Source: Ectocarpus siliculosus
Lineage: Eukaryota > Sar > Phaeophyceae > Ectocarpales > Ectocarpaceae
Reading direction: 5' to 3'
Assembly (NCBI GenBank): GCA_000310025.1
Contig: FN649735.1
Location: forward strand, 2,090,845-2,154,844
Length of the DNA stretch: 64,000 nucleotides
The notes beneath the pieces were generated by a model. It did no database searches. It saw nothing but the letters and a program-made list of their open reading frames with translations, and was not told the origin of the DNA. Within the stretch, counting starts at the first letter, position 1; each line of letters starts with the position of its first letter. The translations under genes and the position numbers were made by a program. This document shows, piece after piece, positions 34,979-48,700 of the stretch.

Positions 34979-35190
34979 CGGCTTTCCGCCGGACGAGTAG
35001 AGGACGAAATCTTCGCCCAGAACGGCCGAGTGCAGGGCCACCACTGCCTGGTTCGGCACGCGCACCACGGGAGGGGCAGGGGGAATTGCAAGCAAGGCCG
35101 CGCGGCGAGGGGATTGTGGGGACGAGATACGCCGTCTTCTACAAGGCTGCTTCCGCTGAGGCGCCTGCTCCTTCCTACTTGGGAAATCAA
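34979..35190 (-). CDS. Candidate internal exon of an unrecognised minus-strand gene
   Basis: The minus frame gives PPVVRVPNQAVVALHSAVLG and EDFVLYSSGGKP, ending at a strong donor (GTAAGT at 34978-34973). The VPNQAVV block could be the PN-containing part of a SET domain belonging with the fragment at 33371-33556, but the splice phases do not connect directly, so a further exon would be needed. The 5' limit is uncertain and a pseudogene is possible. Confidence 0.35.
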
Positions 35191-35199
35191 CGTTTAGAA

Positions 35200-36648
35200 C
35201 TAAGTTTGCTGGTTCAACTCCCAGGGCGTCAGGTTCATTGGACCTCATCGAGGGAAGAGGTTGAAGGGTATCAATCAGTTTACTGTACTGCTACACGACG
35301 ACGCACAACAAAGTGGTCACAGTTTATGGCGGCGGGTGGCTCCTTGATCCCCACCTGATCGTGGTGAGTGCAGCGGATTACTCTGCAGCGAACTTCTCCG
35401 TAGGTTGGTAGTTATTCTGTGGCAACCCTCTACGGCGTTGCTAAGATTCGAGGCCGCGCGGGAAACAAGCAAAGGAATGCACTGTTGGTCAAATGCCGCC
35501 GTGTATGCCTGGAGACGAGAAGGAAGGCTTGGATCAAAGTCATGGATGCTGGGGAGAGGCAGCCTCGACAGCGTTGTGCACCAAATTTCAATTTTTCGGA
35601 GTACAGCAGCACCACAAACCCCTGTGGGTGGGATCTTCCAAGCTCGATCCATCCCCAGTCGTACCAGAAAGTTGGTGCCAGTCCTATGCGTACAGCGGAC
35701 ATGTTTTTTTTTTAAAGCTATGCAGAAGAGGAATCACACAAATGCACCCGAGGGAGAAGAGGGAAACTCGGAAAGCCGGCCTTTTTCAAGTTAGTCGTTA
35801 GGTGGTATTGTATAACGATACCCAGAACACGGATGGTGAAGACCAGGAGCAACAGCAGCCCATGTGTAGCCTGAAGAGCATTCCTACACGTGGATCTTGC
35901 CACGGGCAAATGGAGTAGTTTTGGAGCCCTGCCACACTATGTAGGCCGCAGCGTGAAACATCTGAATCTACCATGCGAGGCCGAGGGTGGGTTGCAACAA
36001 CGGCGGCCGTGCCTTCTCGACCAGGTATCACCAGGCTATCCACGTACATCTGGTACAGCAGTTGAACCATGTGTGGTAACATGTAAACGTGGACACGTTG
36101 CACCCGACCAGCCGTGGAGGCAAAATAATGTGGTGAATGGATTCACAAATGCGAAGCTGGCACTCACTTGTCGCTGCCTCAAGGGGTGGACCCCCATAGA
36201 TGTCCATCCAGGAAACAACGCTGTGGCCCTGAAACACCTGCCCCCATGGCCGTCCGCAGGATGTCGAAGACTATGCGTTACCTCGTTCGTTGCCCCTGCG
36301 GCTCTCTGCAGGAGAGCCGGTTTCGTGATCTTCCTCAGTCATTCTCGCCCAACAAAAAGCATCGATTGTTCCCCTGAAGGACATGTACACACTGACGAAG
36401 AATGACTAGAGAGGCAGGCTGTCACTGACCACTGACTGGTCTAGACCTCTGGTCAAGGGCAGAAGCTGCAGGCAGAGAGGGGCCGGTATGGTGGTGAGCA
36501 GTCATGATATCATGAGGGGGGACGCGAATCGTTCTCTATTGGTGGTACGTAATCATACGTATAATCATGATTGCGGAGTCCCCAGCCTCCCCAAGACATG
36601 TATCCGCGGGCGCACGAACCAGCGAAACAGCCCGGGCAGCAGCCCGCT
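35200..36648. other. Region upstream of the insulysin gene
   Basis: Open frames exist on both strands (for example plus 35890-36405) but none shows a recognisable family or splice-supported continuation. A TACAGCAGT word occurs at 36054. The insulysin promoter and 5' UTR should lie in the last part. Confidence 0.45.
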
Positions 36649-38916
36649 ATGCAGCATAGGCGACTTCTTTTCTGTACCCTTACGTTGGCTTCTAAGCACG
36701 CAGCAGGTTTTGCAGCGGCCTTGTTCCTCGGCCCTTCTTCCTGTCGCAGAGGGGCACACTCAATGCACCATCATGTTTTCAAGGTCGGCAGGAACAGGCT
36801 CTTGTCCTTGACAACAAGAGCAGCATTCGCAGCGTCTGGCACCGTTCATCTGTCGCAGCAGCACCAAGGGCTAGAGCCAGGGCAGTCGAAGTGGATATCT
36901 TCTTCGTCGAAGTGGGTCTCTTCGCCGTCCAGCCGAGGCTCAGGTTTCGGATGGCGCTCGCCCGGGCAACCGGCGCTGTCCATGTCGGCAAGCAGCAGGA
37001 GGAGGAGCAACAGCGGTGCGCCATTGCGGTTCCGCGGAGGAGCGATGGCAGACGGTGAGTGAGAGCTCCAACTGGGGATATAGTCTGTAGGAGGATGCCT
37101 AGAGAACCAGTTGGTCAATACCTCTGCAATGTAACGTGTGCTTTTTGCTGTGGTGTTGTTCTCCAACTTGGGTAAGTCGAGACATGATTTGGTATATTGC
37201 CCCGCCAGCAAGAAGCGGGTTGTACGCGGGCTGTTTCGTACGCGCTGTGGTTCACCAGCGCAGGGCGGTGTGCAGGTAGTATCTATGCATACGAAGTAGC
37301 AGGCACGCTCCTCCTCTTCTCTGCTGACCTTGGTGTAAATGCATGCCATGATACAACAGGACGGCATGGAAACAATCAGGCGGTACATAGGGTGTTGAGG
37401 TATACCGTCGTCCAACACACAGGTTGACGTTGGTCGGCGGAGTCTGGGGTTGCAGAAACCACCTTCTTCGTGGGCGGATGTGGCCCGGTGGTGTCGATGA
37501 CGTACATGTAGATATTCGAAGACTTACGAGGAGATCGTAGGTTTTCGCGGCTTGTCCTCTGCCGGTACGTTGGCGGCACACTGGAGGAGACCAAAAATAA
37601 TAAAACAATGCCGTCATTTCCGTCGTGTTTCACGAGAGTCCGTCCTACTGCTGTTTACCTGTAGTCCTGTCGAGGAGGGTGCAAGCTGTGAAGGTGTTGG
37701 TTCTCGGGTTCATTCCTGTGCGCAAAGCTTGTGGTTTGCGTCGTAAGAGGGTCTAGAGACGGGGGGGGCAAGCTGTCATTGAACCCGCGTGATGTACGCA
37801 TAACACTCCTGCTAGTGCCAGCATCAGCTGTTGTTGTACATGCTGTACTGAACTCTTCTACGGTGTACCAGACGGTGGCAGGTCGTGTGTTGTGTCAGTA
37901 CTGCTGCACGCGTTGGCGTACATATCACTCCACAGGGGTGCCCTTGTATTCTTTCAACAGTCCATGTTTCTGTGCAGTGCTTTGTTTATCTCTTGATAAA
38001 AAAATGCCGGCTGTTTTGCAACGTATCGTCATGTCTCAGAGCCTCTTGCGGAGGCGCTGGAGGCATGGCCCTGGAAGAATCCTCAGGGAATCCTCGTGTC
38101 GCCCATGGATAAACGCCACTATCGATGGCTGCTCTTGCCCAACGGTCTGCAGGTCCGGGTACTTGATCTTTTTTTCGGACCGTTTCTGCTATAGAGTATA
38201 CCCGCGGTGTTTGTTGCTGATGGGTTGTCAGTCGCTTGTATTTACTTGTGGTTCTGATTTTATTGCACTTTGTGGTTCTGACATGACTATTGTCAATGCC
38301 CAGACCTAGCTAAGGCCCCCGCTGATGTAGATACTGTTGTGTGTGGCGGCGCAAGTGCTAACCCTCTGTTCCCCGAGGGCTGGGCCATCACGAACACTTG
38401 GCACTATCCCGGCAGTCTGATACATTAGTTTCTCTTCGACAGGAGTTCCATCAAACCACAGGGTTTGGCTATTGATGCAATTGGACCCATCTCATAGAAG
38501 CAAACGCAATCTGTGGGCCTGTACACGAGCAGGTGATGGTCATCAGCGACCCGAACGCCAACAAAGCTGCAGCGGCGATGTCGGTGGACGTAGGAGCAGC
38601 ATCGGACCCGGTGGGCCTTCCTGGCCTAGCGCACTTCCTCGAACACATGCTTTTTCTCGGTAGGCGAACATACATAGTACAGTACATATCGGCGAGTCTG
38701 GGGCTCGGAAACTATAGTGGAGATAGCGTTAGCTGAGCGACTGCCACTCGAAATCCTGGCACACGCCGGCCACGGCCAGGAAGTGACGCCGGGGAGTGAG
38801 CTGTCTCGTGATGGCCGAATTCTCGTGAGAGTTTGTTATTGACTGTTTTAGCCGCAATTGGTGAGCGTGTTAGGTTCTTCGGTGGGTGTCGTTCCATGGT
38901 GTCGGTCGGTGACTGG

Positions 38917-38962
<46 letters not shown>

Positions 38963-39671
38963 GGCCGGGGAGCGGGGAAGGTTCCGTATGTCTGCGGCCT
39001 TTTCTCCCGTGAAATCTGAATGCGAACCGCGGGCATTACGCCGTGTGAGCCCACGCCGCACCTCAGTGAGTGCTCTGCATTCAGTGAGCGACGAGGAGAG
39101 ACAAGGGATGGACGTGTACAATGAATGCCTCCGTGGGTGATGAGTTGGCATGCGTGAGATGAAGTACGACGCGCGCGAAAGAAATGCCTCGCGCAACGAG
39201 CAGTTACAGTAGCACGGGACCAAGAGCCTCATCAAAGTCCAGAACGTTGTCACCCGCACTGCTGTTCCTCGTTGGTGTTGTCTTCAAATTAATCTTGACC
39301 GAGATTGTGTCATCGAGGGCACCCGAGATTGGGTGAACTTTCCTTGTACCCGTACATATCATATGTAAAGGGCACTGATTGGTTAGGAGAATTTGAACGA
39401 CTCGAAGGCGGCAGAGAGAGGAGGGCAGGTAGGTTGATCGTCCCTTATCTTCCTTTGTCGCGTCCACGCGTGGAACTGCAGGTACATCCAAGTACCCCGT
39501 TGAAAACGCGTACAAGTCGTACCTGGCGAAGCATGGGGGGAGGTCGAACGCGTCGACTGCCATGGACGTGACCACCTTCAAGTTCGAGGTCGGCTCGGAC
39601 CACCTTAGGCAAGAGGGAGAGAAAGACGACCAGACATACAGACATTGAGAGAGGGAACAAGAGGCCAGAGA

Positions 39672-39737
<66 letters not shown>

Positions 39738-42700
39738 ACGCTGGCAGGGGTCGGTTCTCCAAAAATATATTGCGATACCACGTTCTAGACGCGCGACGGC
39801 ATTTCGACTATATGGCGTAGCGGCATCCCAGGAAACCAAGCGTGGAAGTTTCCCCCTCTTTGATGTTGCGAAAATGTTAGACTTGTCTTACATGGCAGGC
39901 ACACGTTTTCACCTGGGTCTTTGTCGTTGCACCGCCGTTTGTATGTGTTTGTCCCTTCGACATATTTTCTATTCGGTGTGTACCGCCCGTTACACGCCCG
40001 TTTTTCACCGTTCAAATCGAGTGTACCTCCGTGTGCGTGCGCGTGTTTGTGTGTGTGCATATTTTCGTTTGTTGGGCTTCGCAGAGGCGCGTTGGACATC
40101 TTCTCCCAGTTCTTTGTGTCGCCCCTTTTCACGGAGAGTAGCACCGGAAGAGAGCTGCTGGCGGTAGATAGCGAAGATAGCAAGAACAGGACCAACGACA
40201 GCCGGAGGATGCTTCAGGTGGGACATTTTTCCGGACAGATGCAAGCGCGGCTCGTGTTTCGGTCTCTTTGTCTTGGACGCCTGTGTATTTCCTTGGGTGC
40301 ATCACTGCCATATGTAAGTGGCTGCCAGGGACTTGCTTTGTCATTTATCAGACGAGAGAGCGAACAAGAGAAGGGAAGAGAATCGCGCCAATCCATACAC
40401 AGCGGAACTCAGAGAGTCAGTCCGTCAAGTAGCACGTGGGCCACAGCATTACCAGGGTGTGTGGTATCTTCACCAAGCAACCTACGGTTGTAACTCGGTG
40501 TGTCAGGGATCGAAGTTTTTTACCCCCCCCCCGCCACACATGTTCAAGGTAGCGGAAAGGCAAAGCACGAGCAGGGAAGCTGCACCCAATATTCGCAAAC
40601 CAGCACCTCGATACACGCATCAAATTGGCGGTTTTGAAGAGCGTAATCGTACCGCCCGCTAGAGTACGCCGGAAGAAGTATGGGAAGGAAATAAGAAGGT
40701 AGTGAAAGAACTCGAGGCGGCGCAGATGAAAGCAGCGAAAATCATCGTAGGATGCTCCAAGCGCACAAGTAATGCAACCGTAAGGGCAGAATTGGGGATC
40801 CAATCCCTACGGTCTGGAAGAGACGCAAGGAAGCTGACATGGCAGTATCGCATGTGCGGGATGGGAGAGGAGAGGTTGCCGAAAATAGTATGGGAGGCGA
40901 AGTGGGCAAACAAAAAGAGGGGTAGACAACCCACGGAATGGGTCAAGGTTGTAGAGGACGTATGGAAGGGGTTAGACATCGACGAAGATGAAACGCTGGA
41001 AACGGAGGGTCTACAGGGGTTCAAGGAGAAGATATCTGTTGCTTGTGCCGAGAGAGAAGAACAGAATCTAAGGAAAGAAACCAAGGATAAGGAGGGTCGA
41101 GAAGTGTACGGAATGTTGAAAGAATGAATAGGGTTCAAGGATTACCTACATGGACCAATGGATGCAGGGACAAAGCTTAAGGTCAAATTCAGGACCGGGG
41201 ACATAGGCCTTCGAGAACGTCGACGAAGATATAGGACGGTAGACGACGAAGACGACAAGTTCAAATGTGATTGCGCTTCGAATGCGAAGACCGTGTTCAT
41301 GTAGTCGCGGAATGTCCTTGGTACGAAGAGGAGAGGGAAGTGTACACGACTGAGCTGGGAAAAATACAACGGACGTACAGGGAGATGTTTGAGGCATGAA
41401 ATAGGGAGGAGAGGACGGTAGCTGTACTGGGGAGTAGGAAGTGGTTTGAAAAGGCGGGAAGGGATATCGTTAGGATAGACAGACTAGGGAAGACATTTTT
41501 GAGCCACCTTTGGCAAAGTAGGAAGGAACGATTGGCCATCGGTGATCGGTTCTGTGGGAACAATGCTCCGTCCTCTCGAGGACGCGTGGTCAATGGTCTA
41601 ACCGCTAAGGCATGCAAAACATAAGAGTCACGCCCCCCCCCCCCCCTGCCCCTCTTTGTTTCGCGTGATTTTCGCCGCTGTTCCGTGTGGCGAATCGGTG
41701 TTCGCCTGTTCTCCCCCGGTGGCAGGTACTGAAAGCCATCGCGGATCCGGAACACCCGTACTCGAAGTTTTCGACGGGTAATCTCAAGACGCTCAAGGAG
41801 GATGTGCCCCAGGCAAGGCGCCTTGCCTTCCTTACCTTCCCTTGTGTTGTTTTTGTTTGCCTTGACCAGCGGTAGTCGGCAGTGATGTCCCAGGGGTGCA
41901 CTCTATGGTAGAGCCGATGAAACGGGCGCTTTTGTCGTGATTTATGTCGATGGCCTAATTATTTTTTTTGAGAGAGAGTCTCCGTATGCAGTTTTAGTAT
42001 AGTGTACTGGTCCTGCCATGTGCTACTGCTGCTGCTGCTGCTGCTGTTGCTGAGCGGAGGGTACCATGTTGGAGGAGAGAAGGTACGTCATTCCGATGCC
42101 CTGTGTTGTCAACGTGCCGTTCTAGGTAAGAAAACGCTCGTTTGTGACAAATCTCGAGGGAAGAAGCCGCTGGACCATTGAATGCACAACAAAATCAAGG
42201 CTCTCCTCCAGAAGGATTCAGAGCGACGAAAACAATATTAACATCGAAAGAACGATGGACGGGTAAGAATAAGTGACCACCCGAATCGAAGAGCGGACAC
42301 AATGTCTTTATTATCGCTCACCTGCGATATCTTGCCGGCTCTTGTTGGAACGCGCACGTGGCACGAGGTACTGTCTATTTGGCTCAGCTTGGTGCGGCGC
42401 TGTGCGGTTAACGTCTTGCACTGTTCTTGTTGTTGCCTTGGCCTTTTGGTCCCTTACCGGTATAGGGGTTGGATACCCGCGACCAGCTCCTGCAGTTCCA
42501 CAAGGAGCACTACCACGCGGCCAACATGGCGCTGGTGGTTCTGGGCAAGGAGAGCCTCGATCACCTCGAGACCTGGGCGAGAGATTGCTTCAAGGAGGTG
42601 AGTCTGGGAACGCTTCGTGCTGGGAGATTGCGGCAAGGGGGTGACGTGGGGAACGCTTCATGCTGCTGCCGCGGTGCGTGCGTTGTCGCTGAATTGTATA

Positions 42701-45700
42701 GCTTCTGACACAGGTCGGCCTCGTGATACATGCATGTTTCTCTTGTCTATCCACTTCCACTAAATCGTTTGTTGTACCGCTAAGCCTCAAGTGCTTCCAT
42801 TGGCGCCGTCCATGTGTACTACAGACCGGGCCCGCAATTATGAAACATTCTGTTAGAAAAGCTCAATAAGGACACAGGCTTCCCTCGTTGTGGGGAGGCC
42901 CAGGTCGCAGTAGTCTTCACCCACGACTAAGGACTGGCAGCTTTTCTTCGTTGAGATTTAGATTAGAGAGGAGAGGAAAGGGTCTCGGAAGAGAGAGGAA
43001 AGAGAGTGCCGCCGGAAGGGCGAGGGAGACCAAGCCCCGAGGGTCTCGGATTCCCCAGCTCCGCAGGTGGCGCCAAGACGGACGCACCCATAGTCGGGTT
43101 TCTTGCTGATCAACCATCAGCAAGATCATCCACTCGGATCGTATCTTGGTCCTACTTTTGTAGTGCAACAATGGTTACCGCACTTCTACACCTGTCATGC
43201 ACATCAAATGTTTACAAAAAATAAGAAAAAAGGGCTAAGAAACTCAGCTCAATCTCCGCGCCACCGCGCCGTCGCGAACTGCGCTACCCACTGCTGCTGT
43301 ACTGCTGTACTGCCACAAATCACGGGAGCCAGGAAGTTCAGGAGGGCGACAACCCCAATCAGTGTTCGCCACCACCGAGCTTGTCGATTGAAACTGCTGC
43401 ATGAAGAGGGTTGGTGTGTTGTTGGTTTCTTCGCCAGAAATAAGAAATAGGAAAATAAGAGCAGCAGGATGATGCGACAGCCCAAAGGAAAAAAGAAATC
43501 CGTTTTAAGAAATTGGAAATTGGCCGACTTCGGCTGGTCCTCCGGGTGAAAATAAGATATTGAGGCTCGACCCGATTTCGACGTTTCTTATCTCCGGGCC
43601 CGTTCTATGTGAGAGCAGCAACAAACTCGCAAACACACCATTATTTTCCTGGCCTGGAGGCTAGCCGCTGGTGCACATGGATACAAGCGAGTTTTATCAA
43701 TCGTCCGTAGACCTCCCTTCGCTCTATCCGTACGGGCACTGCGTTTTCCGCGTTTAGCCTAGCGAGAGAATTTCTGCTCACTTGAGCGTTGACATCGTCT
43801 TGTTTGGATAGCTCGTAAATTGTCCGAATCGGCTGTTGCTGACTTAGGACTTGCCCGCATGTTGCAATATTAATCGATGTGCAGGTGCGGGCCTCAGGGT
43901 CGACTCGTCCCTCCTCCGAGCCCGACAACGCACCATCGGCCCCGACTCTAACTCCGGGCGAGGGAGAAACAGTGGCGGAGGCCCTTGCGAAGACGATGAG
44001 GTCGCCGTGGGCCACCCCCCCTGCCATGACGGTCGACCTAGAGCCGCTGCGAGGAATGCGACAGCTCATCATACAGGTAACGTTGGAAAATATATGTATG
44101 AGAAGGGGGCAGACATTTAGGTGTGTAAGATACGCGGGAATGCGTGGTGGGGCAACTCGTTGCCAAGCCGTCTGTGAGGAAGTGTTGTGCTGCGTTGGAG
44201 TTTTCCCGCCCTTGCCCTGTTTTTGTTCTTCTACAGTCGCTGCTCCCGTCCGTACCTGTGCTTCTGCCACTCCCACATCAAAGCCTTATGCACGCACCAC
44301 ACCCGTGTCCTATTTATCATGGCCGTCACGTGTGCGTGCCACGCCCGCCCAGTGCCACCCTACCCCATCCTTGTCCTGTTTGTGTGGTACGAATCTCTGC
44401 AGTGGCCGATGCCGCCGGTTCGTGACCTGTGGAGGAACTCACCGACGATGGTTTTGTCGCACCTCCTCGGCCACGAGGGGCCCGGCAGCCTGTACGCGGC
44501 GCTGCAGGACCAGGGTCTGGCCAACTCGCTGTCGTCGGGAATGAGGACGGCACACGAGGACTTCAGCCTATTCCAGGTAACAGACGTCGATTTCAGCCCC
44601 GAAGAACATTGATAGAAGGGCGGGGGGGATGTTTTCCTGTTGTGCATACCTTAGCGGTTAGACCACGCGTCCTCGAGAGGACGGAGCATTGTTCCACATG
44701 CACAGAACCGATCGATCACCGATGGCCAAGAAGGGGGGGGGGGGGAGGGGGGAATTCTTTACAGCGATATGGAGATAGAGAGAAGGAAAGGACAACCCAG
44801 GGGATTCGCAAGTGTTGCAGTTTCCTCCCTCAATGTTGGCAGTCAGACAGCGGGGAGAAAGAGATAAGAGGAGGAACTGTAATTACCACTCTATTGACGG
44901 AGTCTTGTGTGGTCTCGCCCTGGTGGTATTTGGCCTGCTGTCCCGTCAGATACAGTCGACTTGACCGCCAGGAGTATCTCTCGCGCGGATTGTCGCGGTT
45001 TTACCGGCGAAGGTTATCAGACCATAGAAAGAGTCGAGGTTCGATGGCCAAAGCCGCTCAAGGTGGATCGATCGACACCGAGAGTGTAGACAGGCGGTCA
45101 ACGAAATGGCTGAACGTCTCTTCCACGCGGCTGGCTTGGTGTAGTTCCAGGCGTTCACTACTGCTGTGACAACTAAAACACCGGTACCAACGACGATACG
45201 ATGCGTGTATAACACGGACCGATCCAGGTTATCGTTCACCTCACGAAAGAAGGACAAGCGCGGTGGAAAGAGGTGGCCGCTTTGGTACACGCGCACGCGG
45301 GCTTGGTGAGGAAGCTCCCCCCGGAGGACGCCAGCCGCGCGTGGCAGGAGTCACGGGACATGAGGGCCATCTACCTCCGCTTTCAGCAAGTAAGCACGGG
45401 CGGTGATGTAGTTTCCACCGCGGTGAGATGTTGTTCCCGCGACAGACACGCCTGGCAGTCGTGACCTCTGCGAACAAGCTTCTTTGTTTTGCGTCGTCAG
45501 TACAATTGGTGAAGGTGGAATGTCGCAGGTTCGTTGCTTCAAACTGCGCAGGTTTGGTAGAATATGTACCTAGTGAAAAAAATCTCTTCGGACGAAACGT
45601 CCGCCTTGGGCAAGTGTCTTGTGCTCGAGGCACATTGGGCACCTGGCGATTTCATTGTGTCGAGAGTCGCGTGTCGTTATTCTGCCGAAACTTCGGTCGA

Positions 45701-48700
45701 TCAAGAGAGTATGGTTCTCGGCAACGTTGGACTAACATCTGTGTTGGTCTAACCTCGTCCCCCTCTTTTGTTGCCTTGGTAGTTGTGCTTGCTAGGGCTG
45801 TCAATACGCATTGCTCGTCCAACGCTCCCCCCGTTTTATGTCTTGATGCTTCTGCTTGCTCTAGGCTGTCACTATTGCTCGGTCAACGCTCACGCTTTGG
45901 CTCATTTTCGTTGTGCTGTCTCGCCCCCCCCCCCCCCAAACCCACACATACAATTCCATCCAACTTCCCAATCCTTCCACTGCTCATCTTATGATGAATC
46001 ACAACACCCATAGAGACACTCTACTTCGCCCGCCATACCTCCTATTATANNNNNNNNNNNNNNNNNNNNNNNNNNNNNNNNNNNNNNNNNNNNNNNNNNN
46101 NNNNNNNNNNNNNNNNNNNNNNNNNNNNNNNNNNNNNNNNNNNNNNNNNCCCCCCCCCCCCCCCCCCCCTCCACCGCCGCCGCTGCTGCGTACGACACCC
46201 CCTCTCACAACCACTTTTTCTCCCTTTGTTTGGTTGCGCTCGAACCCCTTTTTGTTGTTGGTCTGATGTTCAGATCGACCCTGCCTTGTTCTCCGCGTTT
46301 GCGGACTATTTACGACCCGAAAACACTTTGACGTGGAGGGTGTGGAAGGGCAGGGGGAGAGGCAGGATTAAGGGGGGAGTCGACGCGTCAGAGAGCGGCT
46401 CAGGGCAGGAGGGAGGGGCGGTGGAAGCGACAGTGAGGGGCGAGGGGGAGCAGCCGCTTCTGGAGGAGCGCTGGTGTGTCTTGTGTTGGCATTGAAATAC
46501 GTTTTGTTTTGTTTCATGGAAAGTTCATGTATTTCTAGTGGGAAGATTATCGTGGCAGTCAAACCTACAGCGCAAGGTCGCGGTCTGGTAGATCCCCGCT
46601 GGTCCTTGATGGTCTCTGCCGACTTGGGTGTGTTGCGCGTTTGCCCCTCGTGCATTAACATCTACACCTTGAAAGGTCGCGAACCCTGTCCACAGTACCT
46701 CCAGCCGTGCCTCTGTAGTTCCGATTTGAAACCACCACGCCCCCCTCTTTCGTATTCCTTCCTGGCACCTGGCTCGACACCTTCGAACGCCCCCCTGCCT
46801 CCTCTCGTCCTTTTGTCCCCAAGGTACGGAGTGCCGTACGGGGTGTCTCCGACCCCTGCCAAGCTGCTGCAGGCTTGGAGCAACCCCTCGGAACGCCTCG
46901 AGAGCCGTCTCAAGCTCCCGGGGCCCAACGTCTTCATCCCGGACGACTTCTCCCTCTTCTGCGACACGGAAGGCCAAGACGGTGGTAGCGACAGCAACAG
47001 CGGGGCGACAGCGGCGGGGGGGAGGGTAGTACAGGGGGAGGCTAAAGGTAGGGCGGGGGTGGGTGTTTTTCAAGACCAGTCGTGGTCTCTCTGCTGCCGG
47101 GAGTGTGTGCTAGCGCAGGTAGAGAGGGGCTTTAGGTTGCCGCTGTACCTCGGCTGGGCTTAAGAGAGAGACCTCCCTATTGTAGTCAAGTCAGCCAGTG
47201 GCCACCAGAGCCTGCCTCTTGGTAGAGACTGTTGTCTTGCCGCAACCCCTCCGCCCCGTCCCAACCCCTTACCCTTTGCGCGCACTCTCTCTCCGATCCA
47301 CAGAAGGAGTAATCAAAGCTCCCGATTTGTTGGAGACTAGCGACGAGGATGGTGTTGGGAAGGCGGGCCAGTTGTGGCACAGACTCGACACCTCTTTCCG
47401 ACAGCCGCGCGCACAGGTTAGCCAAGTCGGCATGGTCAAAAGGAAACGGCCGGTGTCTTGTGTGTACAGTTCTGAATCCAGGTATAGCAGTAGTACAGCA
47501 GTAGGACGCGCTGGTGCAAGGCACATGTGGAGATCATTTTGGGATTCCCTCGGGGTGTCCCTCTCGAAGCTCCTTAACGTAACGGTTTCTCTCTCTCTCT
47601 CTCTCGACTCTGGTTGGAGGTAAGTCAGAGAATTGCCACGCCTGATGTTGAAGCGTTGCCGCTACAAGAGGTGGTCAGCAAGACGTTTTGGTCTAAAAGG
47701 GGCAAGCAGGAATTTACATACGCGTGGGATGGAAACGAGGCGCTTCTTGGAAAACTCTGCATAACCTCACCCGGTTCGTCAGCAATCAAAGAAAAGACTA
47801 CCCGTTCGAAATTAACCACAGCAGTAGTCCCAAGTTTTTTTTTTTTGTGCTACATGTATGTTGTTCCCGCATACGGAGGATTGCTTTCTGGGCCCATTTT
47901 TTATACATATTTGTATATATATTTATATATATATTTTTCGTTCTAGAAAGGTGACCCCTCATTGGGCATTTGGTTGGCTCGTGACCTCGGAAGGCGTACG
48001 CCTCAGTTGGACCAGTACCAATGATAAGGTACTGAGCGTAGACCGGAACGATGTATATATGATGTGAAGACAAAAGCAACAACAATCAACAAGCGCAGAG
48101 AGCATCGTCGCCATCATCATCGTCGACTTGCTCTTGTTGGCAGGTGCGGGTGGTCCTTGCGACCCCTGTCATTTCGGACGCAGGAGCCAAGGGGCGTCAA
48201 CACGCTCAGATCATGGCAGACATCCTCCACAAGGTAGGCATCGCTCTGATTGGTCAGTGCCAGGTAGCAGGTTGGGCGAGGGTGGTGGGGGGGGGGCATG
48301 GTCGTCGGTTGCTCATCTCAATGGAGAGATTCAGGGAGAGCGAGCAGTATGGAGACTAATTCCTTTGTTTTTTGCCATATTGTGCAAGTAGTTCGTTATG
48401 TATGGGTTTCCTTTCGTGTGGCCTTGCGAAGGAGAACCATGGGTAGTTGAGCGGTTTCGCGGTTGTTTCTTGGCTATCCATTTTGCGGTACGGCCAAGTC
48501 AGTCGGACAGTGTATGTGGCTGGCAGCGATGTCGATGTAAGTGTTTCTGGCGAGATGCCATGTGTACCTATGCACGATGTGCTAGATTTCGAAACGATAA
48601 CGATCGTTTGTATAATATTACGTCTCCCCGACGACGTAGAGTGTCTCTCTGGGTGTTGTGATTCATCATGTGATGAGCAGCGCAAGCATCGGGAACTTGG

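Noticed and set aside
35890-36405. 171-codon plus-strand frame upstream of insulysin
   Set aside because: No recognisable motif, no phase-compatible link to insulysin exon 1, and long frames exist on the other strand too.
40702-41127. Host gene at the 141-codon frame in insulysin intron 5
   Set aside because: The translation resembles the C-terminal part of non-LTR retrotransposon ORF2 and is followed by its zinc-motif tail and 3' end.
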